This document shows, piece after piece, positions 36,130 to 44,375 of a DNA stretch of 64,000 nt (positions are counted from its first letter, which is position 1; the number at the start of each line of letters is the position of its first letter). Made by a program: the position numbers and the translations under genes. This stretch comes from Ruegeria marina (GTDB taxonomy: Bacteria > Pseudomonadota > Alphaproteobacteria > Rhodobacterales > Rhodobacteraceae): positions 124,001-188,000 of the forward strand of contig NZ_FMZV01000002.1 in assembly GCF_900101475.1 (NCBI RefSeq). The letters are read 5' to 3'. Below the pieces are notes generated by a model. The model was not told the DNA's origin, made no database searches, and worked only from the letters and a program-made list of their open reading frames with translations.

Positions 36130-36342
36130 ATGCCCAAACGCTTTCGCCTGACCCGACGTCTCAACATTGCCATGACAGAAGACGGGTACCGGCGCCTGAA
36201 GTCCTTCAGCAAGGAGGCCGGTCTCGACGAGGGCGAGGCGCTGTCTTTCCTGTTCGAGAATTTCAACAGCGTGACCAACGAGGAGAACCTGATCCACCGG
36301 CTGCGGCTGTTCAACGCCGAACTGGAGGACCGCAAGCGATAG
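36130..36342 (+). CDS. Small 70-residue protein, possible ribbon-helix-helix fold
   Basis: A 70-residue basic protein with AGGAG well placed before the ATG. I do not recognise a family. The order strand (RRLNIAMTE), helix (DGYRRLKSFSKEAG), turn (LDEG), helix (EALSFLFENF) looks like a ribbon-helix-helix DNA-binding unit, with the strand near residues 9-17, followed by a charged tail. It lies inside the beta-oxidation cluster. No toxin partner is next to it. DNA binding is inference from pattern only. Confidence 0.68.
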   Translation: MPKRFRLTRRLNIAMTEDGYRRLKSFSKEAGLDEGEALSFLFENFNSVTNEENLIHRLRLFNAELEDRKR

Positions 36343-36352
36343 AAGACGCCTT

Positions 36353-36380
36353 CGGCGAGAGTATTTGCAGCGAAATGAAG
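36353..36380 (+). repeat. Dispersed GAGTATTT repeat, copy 2
   Basis: GAGTATTTGCAGCGAAATGA followed by AG, starting at 36359 and directly after the small 70-residue gene. It matches the core of copies 1 and 4, and faces copy 3 in inverted orientation. Confidence 0.7.
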
Positions 36381-36533
36381 ACGATGGACGTCCACCCCGC
36401 CATCCGGCCCGACCGCCAGGCGGAACGCGGGCGGGACGGCGAGGCTTCACTTCGCACGGACATCGGCTCTCCAGCCTGTACCGTAGCCGGAAACAAAACA
36501 GTTTAATCTTAATGCCCGGTAAAGAAGCCCTTG

Positions 36534-36585
36534 CTTCATTTCGCCGGAAATACTCCACGGGGGTGCGGGGGTGTGAAACCCCCGC
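36534..36585 (-). repeat. Dispersed GAGTATTT repeat, copy 3 (inverted)
   Basis: Read on the minus strand the core is GGAGTATTTCCGGCGAAATG then AAG (36556-36534). Next to it GCGGGGG (36565-36571) and CCCCCGC (36579-36585) form a seven-base hairpin, equivalent to the G/C palindrome of copies 1 and 4. With copy 2 it brackets 153 bp that contain no supported gene. Confidence 0.7.
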
Positions 36586-36612
36586 TCCGACACTGGCCAA
36601 AGGGAGGCTGCG

Positions 36613-37251
36613 ATGACGATGAAACTCTACTGCTTCGGAGAAAGCGGGAATTCCTACAAGGCGGCGCTGGCGCTGCAACTTTCGGGCCTCGACTGGGAGC
36701 CTGTTTTCGTCGACTTCTTCAAAGGCGAGACCCGCACGCCCGAATACCGCGCCACCGTCAACGAGATGGGCGAGGCGCCGGTGCTGGTGGATGGCGATTT
36801 CCGCACCAGCCAGTCGGGCTGCATCCAGGCTTATGTCACCGAAAAATCAGGGCGTTTCGGCGGCGCCACTCGCGACGAGAACTATGACATCCTGCGCTGG
36901 GTGCTGTGGGACAACCACAAGCTCAGCTCGATGGCCGGGCTCACCCGGTTCCTGATGAACTTCCTGCCCGAGGACAAGCGCCCGCAAGAGGTCATCGCCT
37001 TCAACCAGGGTCGGCTGAAGGCCGCCTATGCCACGCTGAACGCGCATCTCGACGGCCGCGACTGGATCGTGGGCGATGGCATCAGCAATGCCGATCTGAG
37101 TTGCTGTGGCTATCTCTACTATCCCGAGCCATTCGGTTTCGACCGTGCCGAATGGCCCCATATCGACGCCTGGCTGAACCGCATCGCCGCCCTGCCCGGC
37201 TGGAAACATCCCTATGACCTGATGCCCGGCAACCCGTCGGATCGCGCTTGA
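36613..37251 (+). CDS. Glutathione S-transferase family protein
   Basis: A 212-residue GST: thioredoxin-like N-terminal half (GEAPVLVDGDFRTSQSGCIQAYVTEKSG) and helical C-terminal half (GRDWIVGDGISNADLSCCGYLYY). A Ser near residue 10-12 (SGNSYKAALAL) is the likely activating residue. GGGAGG lies five bases before ATG 36613. It sits between the acyl-CoA dehydrogenase and thiolase genes, which hints at detoxifying reactive enals or aldehydes from lipid oxidation; that is inference. It differs clearly from the GST at 24250. Confidence 0.88.
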   Translation: MTMKLYCFGESGNSYKAALALQLSGLDWEPVFVDFFKGETRTPEYRATVNEMGEAPVLVDGDFRTSQSGCIQAYVTEKSGRFGGATRDENYDILRWVLWDNHKLSSMAGLTRFLMNFLPEDKRPQEVIAFNQGRLKAAYATLNAHLDGRDWIVGDGISNADLSCCGYLYYPEPFGFDRAEWPHIDAWLNRIAALPGWKHPYDLMPGNPSDRA

Positions 37252-37360
37252 CGGAACGTCGCCCCGCACCGCGCGGCGTGTCGCCGTCACGTTACTCTTG
37301 ATCCGACTCACGGCCCGACACCAGTTCGGGCAGAATGACAGACCTGCAGAGGACCACACC

Positions 37361-38572
37361 ATGACCGAAGCTTACATTTATGACGCCCTGCGCACCCCGC
37401 GCGGCAAGGGCCGCAAGGACGGCGCGCTGCACGAGGTTACCTCGGTACGCCTGTCCGCGCTCACGCTGAATGCACTGAAGGAGCGCAACAACCTCGAAGG
37501 CCACGCGGTCGAGGACGTGATCTGGGGCAATGTCACACAGGTGATGGAACAGGGAGGATGCCTGGCGCGGACTGCGGTTCTGGCCTCGGACCTCGACCAG
37601 TCGATCCCAGGACTGGCGATCAACCGCTTCTGCGCCTCGGGTATGGAGGCGGTCAACCTGGCCGCCAACCAGGTCAAGGGCGGCGCGGGCGATGCCTATA
37701 TCGCCGGCGGGGTCGAGATGATGGGCCGGGTGGCCATGGGCAGCGACGGCGCGGCGATCGCCGTCGATCCCAGCGTGGCGATGGAGACGTATTTCGTGCC
37801 GCAGGGCATTTCGGCCGACATCATCGCAACCGAATACGGCTTTACCCGCGACCAGGCCGATGCACTGGCGGTGGAGTCGCAGCGCCGCGCCGCCGAGGCC
37901 TGGAAGGACGGCCGTTTCGACAAGTCGGTGATTACCGTGCGCGACCAGAACGGATTGCCGATCCTCGACCGTGACGAATACATGCGTCCCGGCACCGACA
38001 TGCAGTCGCTGGGCGCTCTGACCCCGTCGTTCCAGATGATGGGCGAACAGATGCCCGGTTTCGACAAGGTGGCGCTGCTGAAATACCCGCATCTGGAGCG
38101 GATCAGCCACATCCACCATGCCGGCAACTCCTCGGGCATCGTGGACGGCGCCGCCGCCGTGCTGATCGGCAACAAGGCATTCGGCGAGAAATACGGGCTG
38201 AAGCCGCGCGCGCGCATCCGGGCGACCGCAAAGATCGGCACCGATCCGACCATCATGCTGACCGGCCCGGTGCCGGTGACCGAGAAGATCCTGGCCGACA
38301 ACGGCATGAAGATCTCGGACCTTGACCTGTTCGAAGTGAACGAGGCTTTTGCCTCCGTCGTGTTGCGGTTCCAGCAGGCGTTCGATGTCGACCCCGCGCT
38401 GGTCAACGTCAACGGCGGCTCGATCGCCATGGGCCACCCGCTGGGCGCCACCGGCGCGATCATCATCGGCACCCTGCTGGACGAACTGGAGCGGCGCGAC
38501 CTGGAAACCGGTCTGGCCACGCTCTGCATTGCGTCCGGCATGGGCGCGGCCACCATCATCGAACGCGTGTAA
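37361..38572 (+). CDS. fadA: Acetyl-CoA C-acyltransferase (3-ketoacyl-CoA thiolase)
   Basis: A 403-residue thiolase that cleaves 3-ketoacyl-CoA with CoA, the last step of beta-oxidation. The acylated Cys is residue 91 (NRFCASGMEAVNLA), the His is in NVNGGSIAMGHPLGATGA and the second Cys in LCIASGMGAA. The start follows GCAGAGGA. Eleven bases separate it from fadB, with which it should form the trifunctional complex. The order fadA-fadB is typical for alphaproteobacteria. Confidence 0.93.
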   Translation: MTEAYIYDALRTPRGKGRKDGALHEVTSVRLSALTLNALKERNNLEGHAVEDVIWGNVTQVMEQGGCLARTAVLASDLDQSIPGLAINRFCASGMEAVNLAANQVKGGAGDAYIAGGVEMMGRVAMGSDGAAIAVDPSVAMETYFVPQGISADIIATEYGFTRDQADALAVESQRRAAEAWKDGRFDKSVITVRDQNGLPILDRDEYMRPGTDMQSLGALTPSFQMMGEQMPGFDKVALLKYPHLERISHIHHAGNSSGIVDGAAAVLIGNKAFGEKYGLKPRARIRATAKIGTDPTIMLTGPVPVTEKILADNGMKISDLDLFEVNEAFASVVLRFQQAFDVDPALVNVNGGSIAMGHPLGATGAIIIGTLLDELERRDLETGLATLCIASGMGAATIIERV

Positions 38573-38583
38573 GGAGAGAACAC

Positions 38584-40785
38584 ATGGCTGATTTCAAATA
38601 CTCCGTAGACGCGGACGGCGTCGCCTTCATCACCTGGGACGCCGAAGGCAAATCCATGAACGTGATGACCCGCGAGGCATTCGAGCTGGTTGACGGGCTG
38701 GTCGATCAGGCGCTGGCGGACGACGCGGTAAAGGGCATCGTGATCACCAGTGGCAAGTCCGACTTTGCCGGGGGCATGGACCTGAACACGCTCGCGGTGA
38801 TCCGCGAGGAAGCGGGCGACAATCCGGCCCAGGGCCTGTTTGACTTTGTCATGGGCGGCCACCGCATCCTGCGCAAGCTGGAACTGGCGGGCATGGATGC
38901 CAAGACCAAGAAGGGCGGCAAGCCGGTCGCCTGCGCCATCAACGGCACCTGCGCCGGGATCGGCACCGAGATTGCGCTGGCCTGTCATCACCGGGTGATG
39001 ACCAGCAATCCCAAGGCCAAGATCGGCCTGCCCGAGATCCTGCTGGGCATCTTCCCCGGCGGCGGCGGCACCATCCGCTATTCCCGCATGGTGGGCGCCA
39101 TGGCGGCGGCCCCGGTCCTGCTCGAGGGCAAGATGATGGACCCGGCCAAGGCCAAGAGCGCGCAGCTGGTCGACGCGGTGTCGGACGATCCGGTCGCCGC
39201 AGCCAAGGAATGGGTGCTGAACGCCAAGGATGCCGACCTGGTCAAACCCTGGGACGCCAAGGGCTACAAGATGCCGGGCGGCGCGCCCTATCACCCGGCG
39301 GGCTTCATGACCTTTGTCGGCGCGGCCGCCATGGTCAACGGCAAGACCCAAGGCGCCTTCCCTGCCCCAAAGGCGCTCTTGAGCGCGATCTACGAGGGCG
39401 CGCTGGTCGACTTCGACACCGCGCTGCGCATCGAAGCACGCTGGTTCACCCATGTGCTGATGAACCCCTCCTCCTCTGCCATGATCCGCAGCCTCTTCAT
39501 CAACAAGCAGGCGCTGGAAAAGGGCGCGGTGCGGCCCAAGGACATCCCCGACCAGCGCGTGAAGAAGCTGGGCGTACTGGGCGCCGGCATGATGGGCGCG
39601 GGCATCGCGCTGGTCAGCGCGCAGGCAGGCATGGAGGTCGTGCTGATCGACCGTGACCAGGCCGCTGCCGACAAGGGCAAGGCCTATACCGAAGCTTACC
39701 TCGACAAGGGGATGAAGCGCGGCAAGGTCACCGCCGAGAAGAAAGAGGCGATGCTGGGCCTGATCACCGCCACCCCGGATCTGGACGCGCTGAAAGGCTG
39801 CGACCTGATCATCGAGGCGGTGTTCGAGGATCCGGGCGTGAAGGCCGAGATGACCCAGAAGGTCGAGGCGATCATCCCCGAGGATTGCATCTTTGCCTCC
39901 AACACCTCGACCCTGCCGATAACCGGGCTCGCCAAGGCGAGCATGCGGCCCGAGCAGTTCATCGGCATCCACTTCTTCTCGCCGGTCGAGAAGATGCTGC
40001 TGGTCGAGATCATCAAGGGCAAGGAAACCGGTGATCGGGCCGTGGCCAAGGCGCTGGATTACGTCCGCCAGATCCGCAAGACCCCGATCGTGGTCAACGA
40101 CGCGCGCTTCTTCTACTGCAACCGCTGCATCATCCCCTATATCAACGAGGGCCTGCGCATGATTACCGAAGGCGTCGCCATGCCGCTGATCGACCATGCG
40201 GCGCAGCAACTGGGCTTCCCTGTGGGGCCGATCCAGCTCAACGATGAAACCTCGATCGACCTGGGCGCCAAGATTGCACGGGCGACCAAGGCGGCGATGG
40301 GCGATGCCTATCCCGACAGCCCGGCGGACGATCTGATCTTCTGGATGGAGGAACAGGGGCGTCTTGGGCGCAAGGCGAATGCGGGCTTCTTCGACTATGA
40401 CGAGAAAGGCAAGCGCACCGGCTACTGGAAAGGCATGCAGGACAAGTACCCGCTGGCCGAAGAGCAACCCGACCTGATCGAGGTCCAGGAACGGCTGATG
40501 TTCGCGCAGGTGCTGGAAGCGGTGCGCGCGCTGGAGGAAGGCGTGTTGGAAGACATCCGCGAAGGCGATGTGGGCGCCATCCTGGCCTGGGGTTTTGCCC
40601 CCTGGTCGGGTGGCCCGCTCAGCTGGCTCGACATCATCGGCACGCCTTATGCGGCCGAACGCTGTGACCAGTTGGCGGCGAAATATGGCGAACGCTTCAC
40701 CTGCCCGCCACTGCTGCGCGAGATGGCCGACAAGGGCCAGACCTTCTACGGGCGGTTCAACCCCGAGGCACAATCGGCGGCCTGA
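38584..40785 (+). CDS. fadB: Multifunctional enoyl-CoA hydratase/3-hydroxyacyl-CoA dehydrogenase
   Basis: A 733-residue two-part enzyme. The N-terminal crotonase domain (about 1-190) has INGTCAGIGTEIALACHHRV and a Glu in GLPEILLGIFPGGGGT. The dehydrogenase part begins near residue 320 with the NAD loop LGVLGAGMMGAGIALVSAQ, continues with SNTSTLPITGLA and HFFSPVEKM, and ends with two C-terminal 3HCDH domains. Length fits FadB/FadJ. Start has AAGGAGAG upstream. A strong terminator closes the cluster after it. Confidence 0.95.
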   Translation: MADFKYSVDADGVAFITWDAEGKSMNVMTREAFELVDGLVDQALADDAVKGIVITSGKSDFAGGMDLNTLAVIREEAGDNPAQGLFDFVMGGHRILRKLELAGMDAKTKKGGKPVACAINGTCAGIGTEIALACHHRVMTSNPKAKIGLPEILLGIFPGGGGTIRYSRMVGAMAAAPVLLEGKMMDPAKAKSAQLVDAVSDDPVAAAKEWVLNAKDADLVKPWDAKGYKMPGGAPYHPAGFMTFVGAAAMVNGKTQGAFPAPKALLSAIYEGALVDFDTALRIEARWFTHVLMNPSSSAMIRSLFINKQALEKGAVRPKDIPDQRVKKLGVLGAGMMGAGIALVSAQAGMEVVLIDRDQAAADKGKAYTEAYLDKGMKRGKVTAEKKEAMLGLITATPDLDALKGCDLIIEAVFEDPGVKAEMTQKVEAIIPEDCIFASNTSTLPITGLAKASMRPEQFIGIHFFSPVEKMLLVEIIKGKETGDRAVAKALDYVRQIRKTPIVVNDARFFYCNRCIIPYINEGLRMITEGVAMPLIDHAAQQLGFPVGPIQLNDETSIDLGAKIARATKAAMGDAYPDSPADDLIFWMEEQGRLGRKANAGFFDYDEKGKRTGYWKGMQDKYPLAEEQPDLIEVQERLMFAQVLEAVRALEEGVLEDIREGDVGAILAWGFAPWSGGPLSWLDIIGTPYAAERCDQLAAKYGERFTCPPLLREMADKGQTFYGRFNPEAQSAA

Positions 40786-40805
40786 TCCGGTAGAATGACA
40801 AGGAC

Positions 40806-40836
40806 AACCGGCGCTCCCGCAAGGGGGCGCCGGTTT
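40806..40836 (+). terminator. Rho-independent terminator after fadB
   Basis: AACCGGCGC (40806-40814) pairs with GCGCCGGTT (40827-40835) and ends in TTT. It lies 20 bp after the fadB stop and before the convergent rhodanese-HigA gene, so it may serve both strands. Confidence 0.65.
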
Positions 40837-40877
40837 GCGTTCGGTGGACCAGGGCCGCGCGGCGGAATTCCGATCCG

Positions 40878-41537
40878 CTACAGGGAGGCGGTGCGCGGCG
40901 TGATCTGCTGGCGGATCTGTTCGCCCACCGAATGGCGCGCGCGCTCCATGTCATGTTCCAGCTGCAAGCGGATCCAGAAATCGCCGGCGGTGCTGAAATA
41001 GCGGGCCAGCCGCAACGAGGCCTCGACCCCGACCGGAGAGGTCCCGGCAAGCAGGTCGTTCACACGCCCTTCGAGCAGGCCGGTGGCCTGTGCCAGTTCG
41101 CGGGGGGATATTCCGAGCGGGTCGAGGTATTCCTCCTGCAAGACCCGACCCGGCGGCGGGCACATGTAAACGGGTTTGGGCTTTTCCACGTCCGGCGGCA
41201 GGATCTGCACTTCGGTGGCGAAACCGGCGGCCTTCCATGCCTCGATCCCGCCTTCCATGTGGACGATGTCCTGATGCCCTTCCTTCAGCAGCATCTTGCC
41301 CGCCGCCTCCGACCGTTTTCCGACCGCGCAATGCAGCACGACCTTTTTCTCGGGAACCGACGGAAACAGCTCGGGATCGAAGCTCGACAAGGGCAGCAGC
41401 AGGGCGCCCGAGATATGTTCCACCTCGTATTCCGAGGTTTCGCGGACATCGACCAGCAGGATCTCGTCGTTGTCCAGCCAGGTCCTGACCTGCCTGGCAT
41501 CGGCAGCGGCAACTGCGGCTTTCGCGGTTTCGGTCAC
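40878..41537 (-). CDS. Rhodanese domain fused to HigA-like XRE antitoxin domain
   Basis: A 219-residue fusion. Residues 15-112 are a rhodanese domain with active Cys at residue 70 (VVLHCAVGKRSEAA). After a Pro-rich linker (ILPPDVEKPKP), residues 127-207 match the HigA antitoxin type of helix-turn-helix: GRVLQEEYLDPLGISPRELA, GLLEGRVNDLLAGTSPV and ASLRLARYFSTAGDFWIRLQ. GTG 41537 is chosen because AGGGAG lies seven bases upstream. No higB toxin is adjacent, so this is not a normal toxin-antitoxin pair. It may be a sulfur-responsive DNA-binding protein; that is inference. Confidence 0.85.
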   Translation of the reverse strand: MTETAKAAVAAADARQVRTWLDNDEILLVDVRETSEYEVEHISGALLLPLSSFDPELFPSVPEKKVVLHCAVGKRSEAAGKMLLKEGHQDIVHMEGGIEAWKAAGFATEVQILPPDVEKPKPVYMCPPPGRVLQEEYLDPLGISPRELAQATGLLEGRVNDLLAGTSPVGVEASLRLARYFSTAGDFWIRLQLEHDMERARHSVGEQIRQQITPRTASL

Positions 41538-41723
41538 TTTGGCACTCCCTGCGCAACAATCCGGCGCAGGTTTGCGATGTGCATGCGCCCCGTTACGGGA
41601 TGCCATCGGTCGCCCGGCCGGTCAACATGTCCTGCGGGCCATGCCCTGCCTTGCATTTACGGCGGGCGCAATCCCGGCGTTTTCCGGCAGTGGCGGTGCG
41701 TCGCACGATGCGGCGGGCCGGGG

Positions 41724-42446
41724 TCAGTCGAACGGGTTGGGCGCCATGGGGCGGCCGGGACGCACCGGCCCCTTTGGCAGGCCCGGCACATCGGCCGGAT
41801 CGCACCCCAGCGCGCCGATATCGTCGTCGTCGATCAGGCAGTTTACCAGGAACTGCGCGGCGGGCCCTTCCAGCACCTCATAGGTCCGAGGCTGACCTGC
41901 GCCGACCACGTCCAGCAACTGGCGCGGCTGTGGACAATACGCCAGCAACCCGCCTTCGACATAGATCACCTCGTCCTGCCGGAAGGCGAGCGTGGTCACT
42001 TCGAACCTGCTGCCGAGAGAGTCGGGGGCGATTCCGCGAAACCCGCGCAGATAGCGGGCGGGGATAACTGCGTAGGGGTCGCCATGGGTATCCAGCGCCG
42101 CATCGCACTCGATCAGCATCCCCTGCTCAGGCATCAGCCAGATGTCGCGCCGATTGAAAAGCGCCCCTTCGGGTACGCGAACGGGACTGTACCGCGCAGA
42201 TGGCCCGGTGTCGGGTACGATCATCCTTTCACGCTGGATATCCATGATGGGCTGCATCGCGTTGTCGAAGGTCAGTACCCTGTCGCCGACCTTGAGTTGT
42301 TCCACGGGCTTCCAGCCCAGCGTCGAGGCGATGCAGGTACCCGCCAGAAACCCCGATTGCCCGGTGATGAGCAGCCCTTCGAAGGCTGCCATGGACTCTA
42401 CTGTCGCCGGGCTGTCACCCGGCCTCTTCGTTTTCCATCCGAACAC
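41724..42446 (-). CDS. Hint domain protein (Hedgehog/intein type)
   Basis: About 240 residues with a Hint domain of the type common in Rhodobacteraceae. The fold begins at GFLAGTCIASTLGWKPVEQLKVGDRVLTFDN, where the Cys after GT is the expected nucleophile, and continues to a His/Cys-poor end. No extein-like C-terminal partner is obvious, so this is not a simple intein. The start is uncertain: GTG 42446 has AGGA about nine bases upstream, ATG 42392 has no good site, and the frame stays open to 42614. A well-placed AAAGGA and ATG at about 42508 lie in another frame. Confidence 0.68.
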   Translation of the reverse strand: MFGWKTKRPGDSPATVESMAAFEGLLITGQSGFLAGTCIASTLGWKPVEQLKVGDRVLTFDNAMQPIMDIQRERMIVPDTGPSARYSPVRVPEGALFNRRDIWLMPEQGMLIECDAALDTHGDPYAVIPARYLRGFRGIAPDSLGSRFEVTTLAFRQDEVIYVEGGLLAYCPQPRQLLDVVGAGQPRTYEVLEGPAAQFLVNCLIDDDDIGALGCDPADVPGLPKGPVRPGRPMAPNPFD

Positions 42447-42634
42447 GCGCGCCCATCCTCGTTGTGGCAGCAGCAAGATCTTCGCTTGCCGGATTAACCA
42501 TGTTGTCCTTTCAGAAAACGCGACTCGAAGGACCTTATAGGGACGCCAACGGGGCAAGAGTCGGGCATTGTCCCCTGCTCTACGGCAATGCGCCACACAA
42601 CCAGGGATTGACATCCATCGGGAAACACCCCCGC

Positions 42635-43282
42635 TCAGCCGAATTCGTACCCGAAGCGCGCGATATCCTCGGCACAGGCCCGCCCCAGCGCGGCCGCGCT
42701 GTCACTGGTGTAAAGCCTGCGATAATCCGCCACCCGGTCCGAGCGGTTCTCATGCGGGAGGGCAAGCCTGAACCCCAGATGCCGTTCCAGCGGCGCGAGA
42801 TCCTCGGAGAGATGTTCCAGCCGGATATAGGCCGCGCAGTATTCGACCCCGTCGGCCCGGCGCATGTAGCTGGCCGCCGGGCTGGCGGCAAAGGAAGCAA
42901 GCGTGGCCGGGTCCGTCACGAACCGGTCGAACGGAACCTGCCTCGCCAGATGTACCGCCGGGTGGTCGAACCCCTGATCGCGCAGCCAGTGGTAATAGCT
43001 GACAGCCCGGTCCCAGGGGTTGCGGACCAGGGTGAACGCGAAAAGCCCCGACAGAACGTCGGGGGCAATCAGCCCGTCGATATCGGCCAGCGTCGAATGT
43101 TTCCAGAGCCGTCCCCGCGCCTGCGCCCCCCTGAGCCTGCCGCGCCGCCGGCGCGCCTTGGGCGTGTCACCGATGAGTATGTCATCCTTCATCGCCCGCG
43201 CCTCCAGCGCGAGGGCAAGCGAAGTTCCCCCCGTCTTGGGGATATGCACGAAGATATAGCCGCGGCCAGGCGAGATGATCAT
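42635..43282 (-). CDS. Sulfotransferase family 2 protein
   Basis: A 215-residue protein of the Sulfotransfer_2-type family. The PAPS 5'-phosphosulfate loop is YIFVHIPKTGGTSLALAL near residues 9-26 and the 3'-phosphate motif is FTLVRNPWDRAVSYYHWL near residues 80-100. It may sulfate a surface polysaccharide or glycolipid. It stands alone between the Hint gene and the EamA transporter. It is unrelated in architecture to the TPR-sulfotransferase at 25022. Confidence 0.87.
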   Translation of the reverse strand: MIISPGRGYIFVHIPKTGGTSLALALEARAMKDDILIGDTPKARRRRGRLRGAQARGRLWKHSTLADIDGLIAPDVLSGLFAFTLVRNPWDRAVSYYHWLRDQGFDHPAVHLARQVPFDRFVTDPATLASFAASPAASYMRRADGVEYCAAYIRLEHLSEDLAPLERHLGFRLALPHENRSDRVADYRRLYTSDSAAALGRACAEDIARFGYEFG

Positions 43283-43313
43283 GACGCCACGCTAGCGGGG
43301 TGGACTGTGCCGC

Positions 43314-44222
43314 TCAACCCGATCGGAGCGCGATGATCGCGCCGGCAACCACAATGAGACCGATACCGGCGATCTGCAAGGGACCGAGGCCGATGCCGAA
43401 GACGACCCAGGCGAACAGCGGGCCGAAGATCATCACCGAGAACTCGAAGACCGAGACATAAGAGGGTTCGCCCAGTTGATAGGCCTTGATCAGCATGAAG
43501 ACGGCTGTGGCCGAGCCGACCGCCTGCATCGTCACCCAGGGCAGCGCGTCAGTCATCGGCCAGACCCAGCCACGGGTGACGAAACCCGCCGCGCCGTCCG
43601 CCGGTGTGGCGGGGAACAGCGCCAGCCAGCCAAGCCCGGCCAGCCCGGTCAGCCCCAGCATCGTGACCATCGCCGCCAGCAGCGCGGCAGTGCTTTCCTG
43701 CGCGCATTTCGCCCGCGTCACCACCGCGCCCAGCGCATAGAAGAAACCGCCCGCAACCGGCACCAGGATGGTTGCGTCGAAAGTCGCCGGGTCGGGTTGC
43801 AGCACAAGAAGGATGCCCGCGAAGCCGGTCATAACCGCAACGATGCGCCACGGGCCGATCCGCTGGCGCAATCCGAAAGCGGCAATCAGCAGCACGAAGA
43901 TGGGCGATGTGAACAGGCCCGCCAGCGCCTCGGCGATCGACATCAGGGACAGCGCACTGAAATAGAACAGCATCGCCACGGTCAGGAACAGGCTGCGCAG
44001 CCCCACCCAGCCCAGGTTGCGCGGCCGCATCGAGCCCAGCCCCAGCACCGACATCAGCGCCACCAGCGGCAGCATCAGCACCGCACGGGTGAAATGGAAC
44101 TGCCACAGGCCGATGGTTTCGGCCAGCCGGATGACATAGTTGTCGATGATGCCGATGATCGCCATCGCGGCCACCATCAGTACGGCGGCGGCAATCGGCG
44201 CGGAGGGAGTTTCTGCCTGCAT
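43314..44222 (-). CDS. EamA/DMT superfamily transporter
   Basis: A 302-residue membrane protein with ten helices in two EamA repeats, typical of drug/metabolite exporters (RhaT/YdcZ-like). The first half includes NYVIRLAETIGLWQFHFTRAVLMLPLVAL, and AEALAGLFTSPIFVLLIAAFGLRQRIG starts a late part of it. ATG 44222 is preferred to a TTG two codons before. Substrate unknown; amino acids or nucleosides are common in the family. It is divergent from the M48-like gene. Confidence 0.87.
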   Translation of the reverse strand: MQAETPSAPIAAAVLMVAAMAIIGIIDNYVIRLAETIGLWQFHFTRAVLMLPLVALMSVLGLGSMRPRNLGWVGLRSLFLTVAMLFYFSALSLMSIAEALAGLFTSPIFVLLIAAFGLRQRIGPWRIVAVMTGFAGILLVLQPDPATFDATILVPVAGGFFYALGAVVTRAKCAQESTAALLAAMVTMLGLTGLAGLGWLALFPATPADGAAGFVTRGWVWPMTDALPWVTMQAVGSATAVFMLIKAYQLGEPSYVSVFEFSVMIFGPLFAWVVFGIGLGPLQIAGIGLIVVAGAIIALRSG

Positions 44223-44281
44223 TACCAAGGTTTAGCCACCAGTTACCCAGATGACTTGCCAACCAGCGACATCGGGTCCGG

Positions 44282-44299
44282 GTTTCCGACCCCGGAAAC
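44282..44299. promoter_or_regulatory. Inverted repeat between EamA and M48-like genes
   Basis: GTTTCCG (44282-44288) and CGGAAAC (44293-44299) form a perfect seven-base inverted repeat with a four-base loop, in the 153-bp divergent promoter region. It could be an operator or a hairpin; no T-run follows. Confidence 0.35.
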
Positions 44300-44375
44300 G
44301 GCGCAAGGCGTTTGAAGCCGCCGCGGCATCTGTGTACTCTGTGGAAAAACCAAAGACGAGCAAGCCGACCCCCGC

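Noticed and set aside
34279-36678. Minus-strand open frame of about 800 codons opposite the acyl-CoA dehydrogenase
   Set aside because: Opposes a clear acyl-CoA dehydrogenase gene and gives a low-complexity His/Gly/Arg-rich product.
37696-40773. Very long minus-strand open frame opposite fadA and fadB
   Set aside because: It mirrors the codon pattern of two well-recognised genes on the other strand; high GC makes such antisense frames common. The protein has no recognisable domain.
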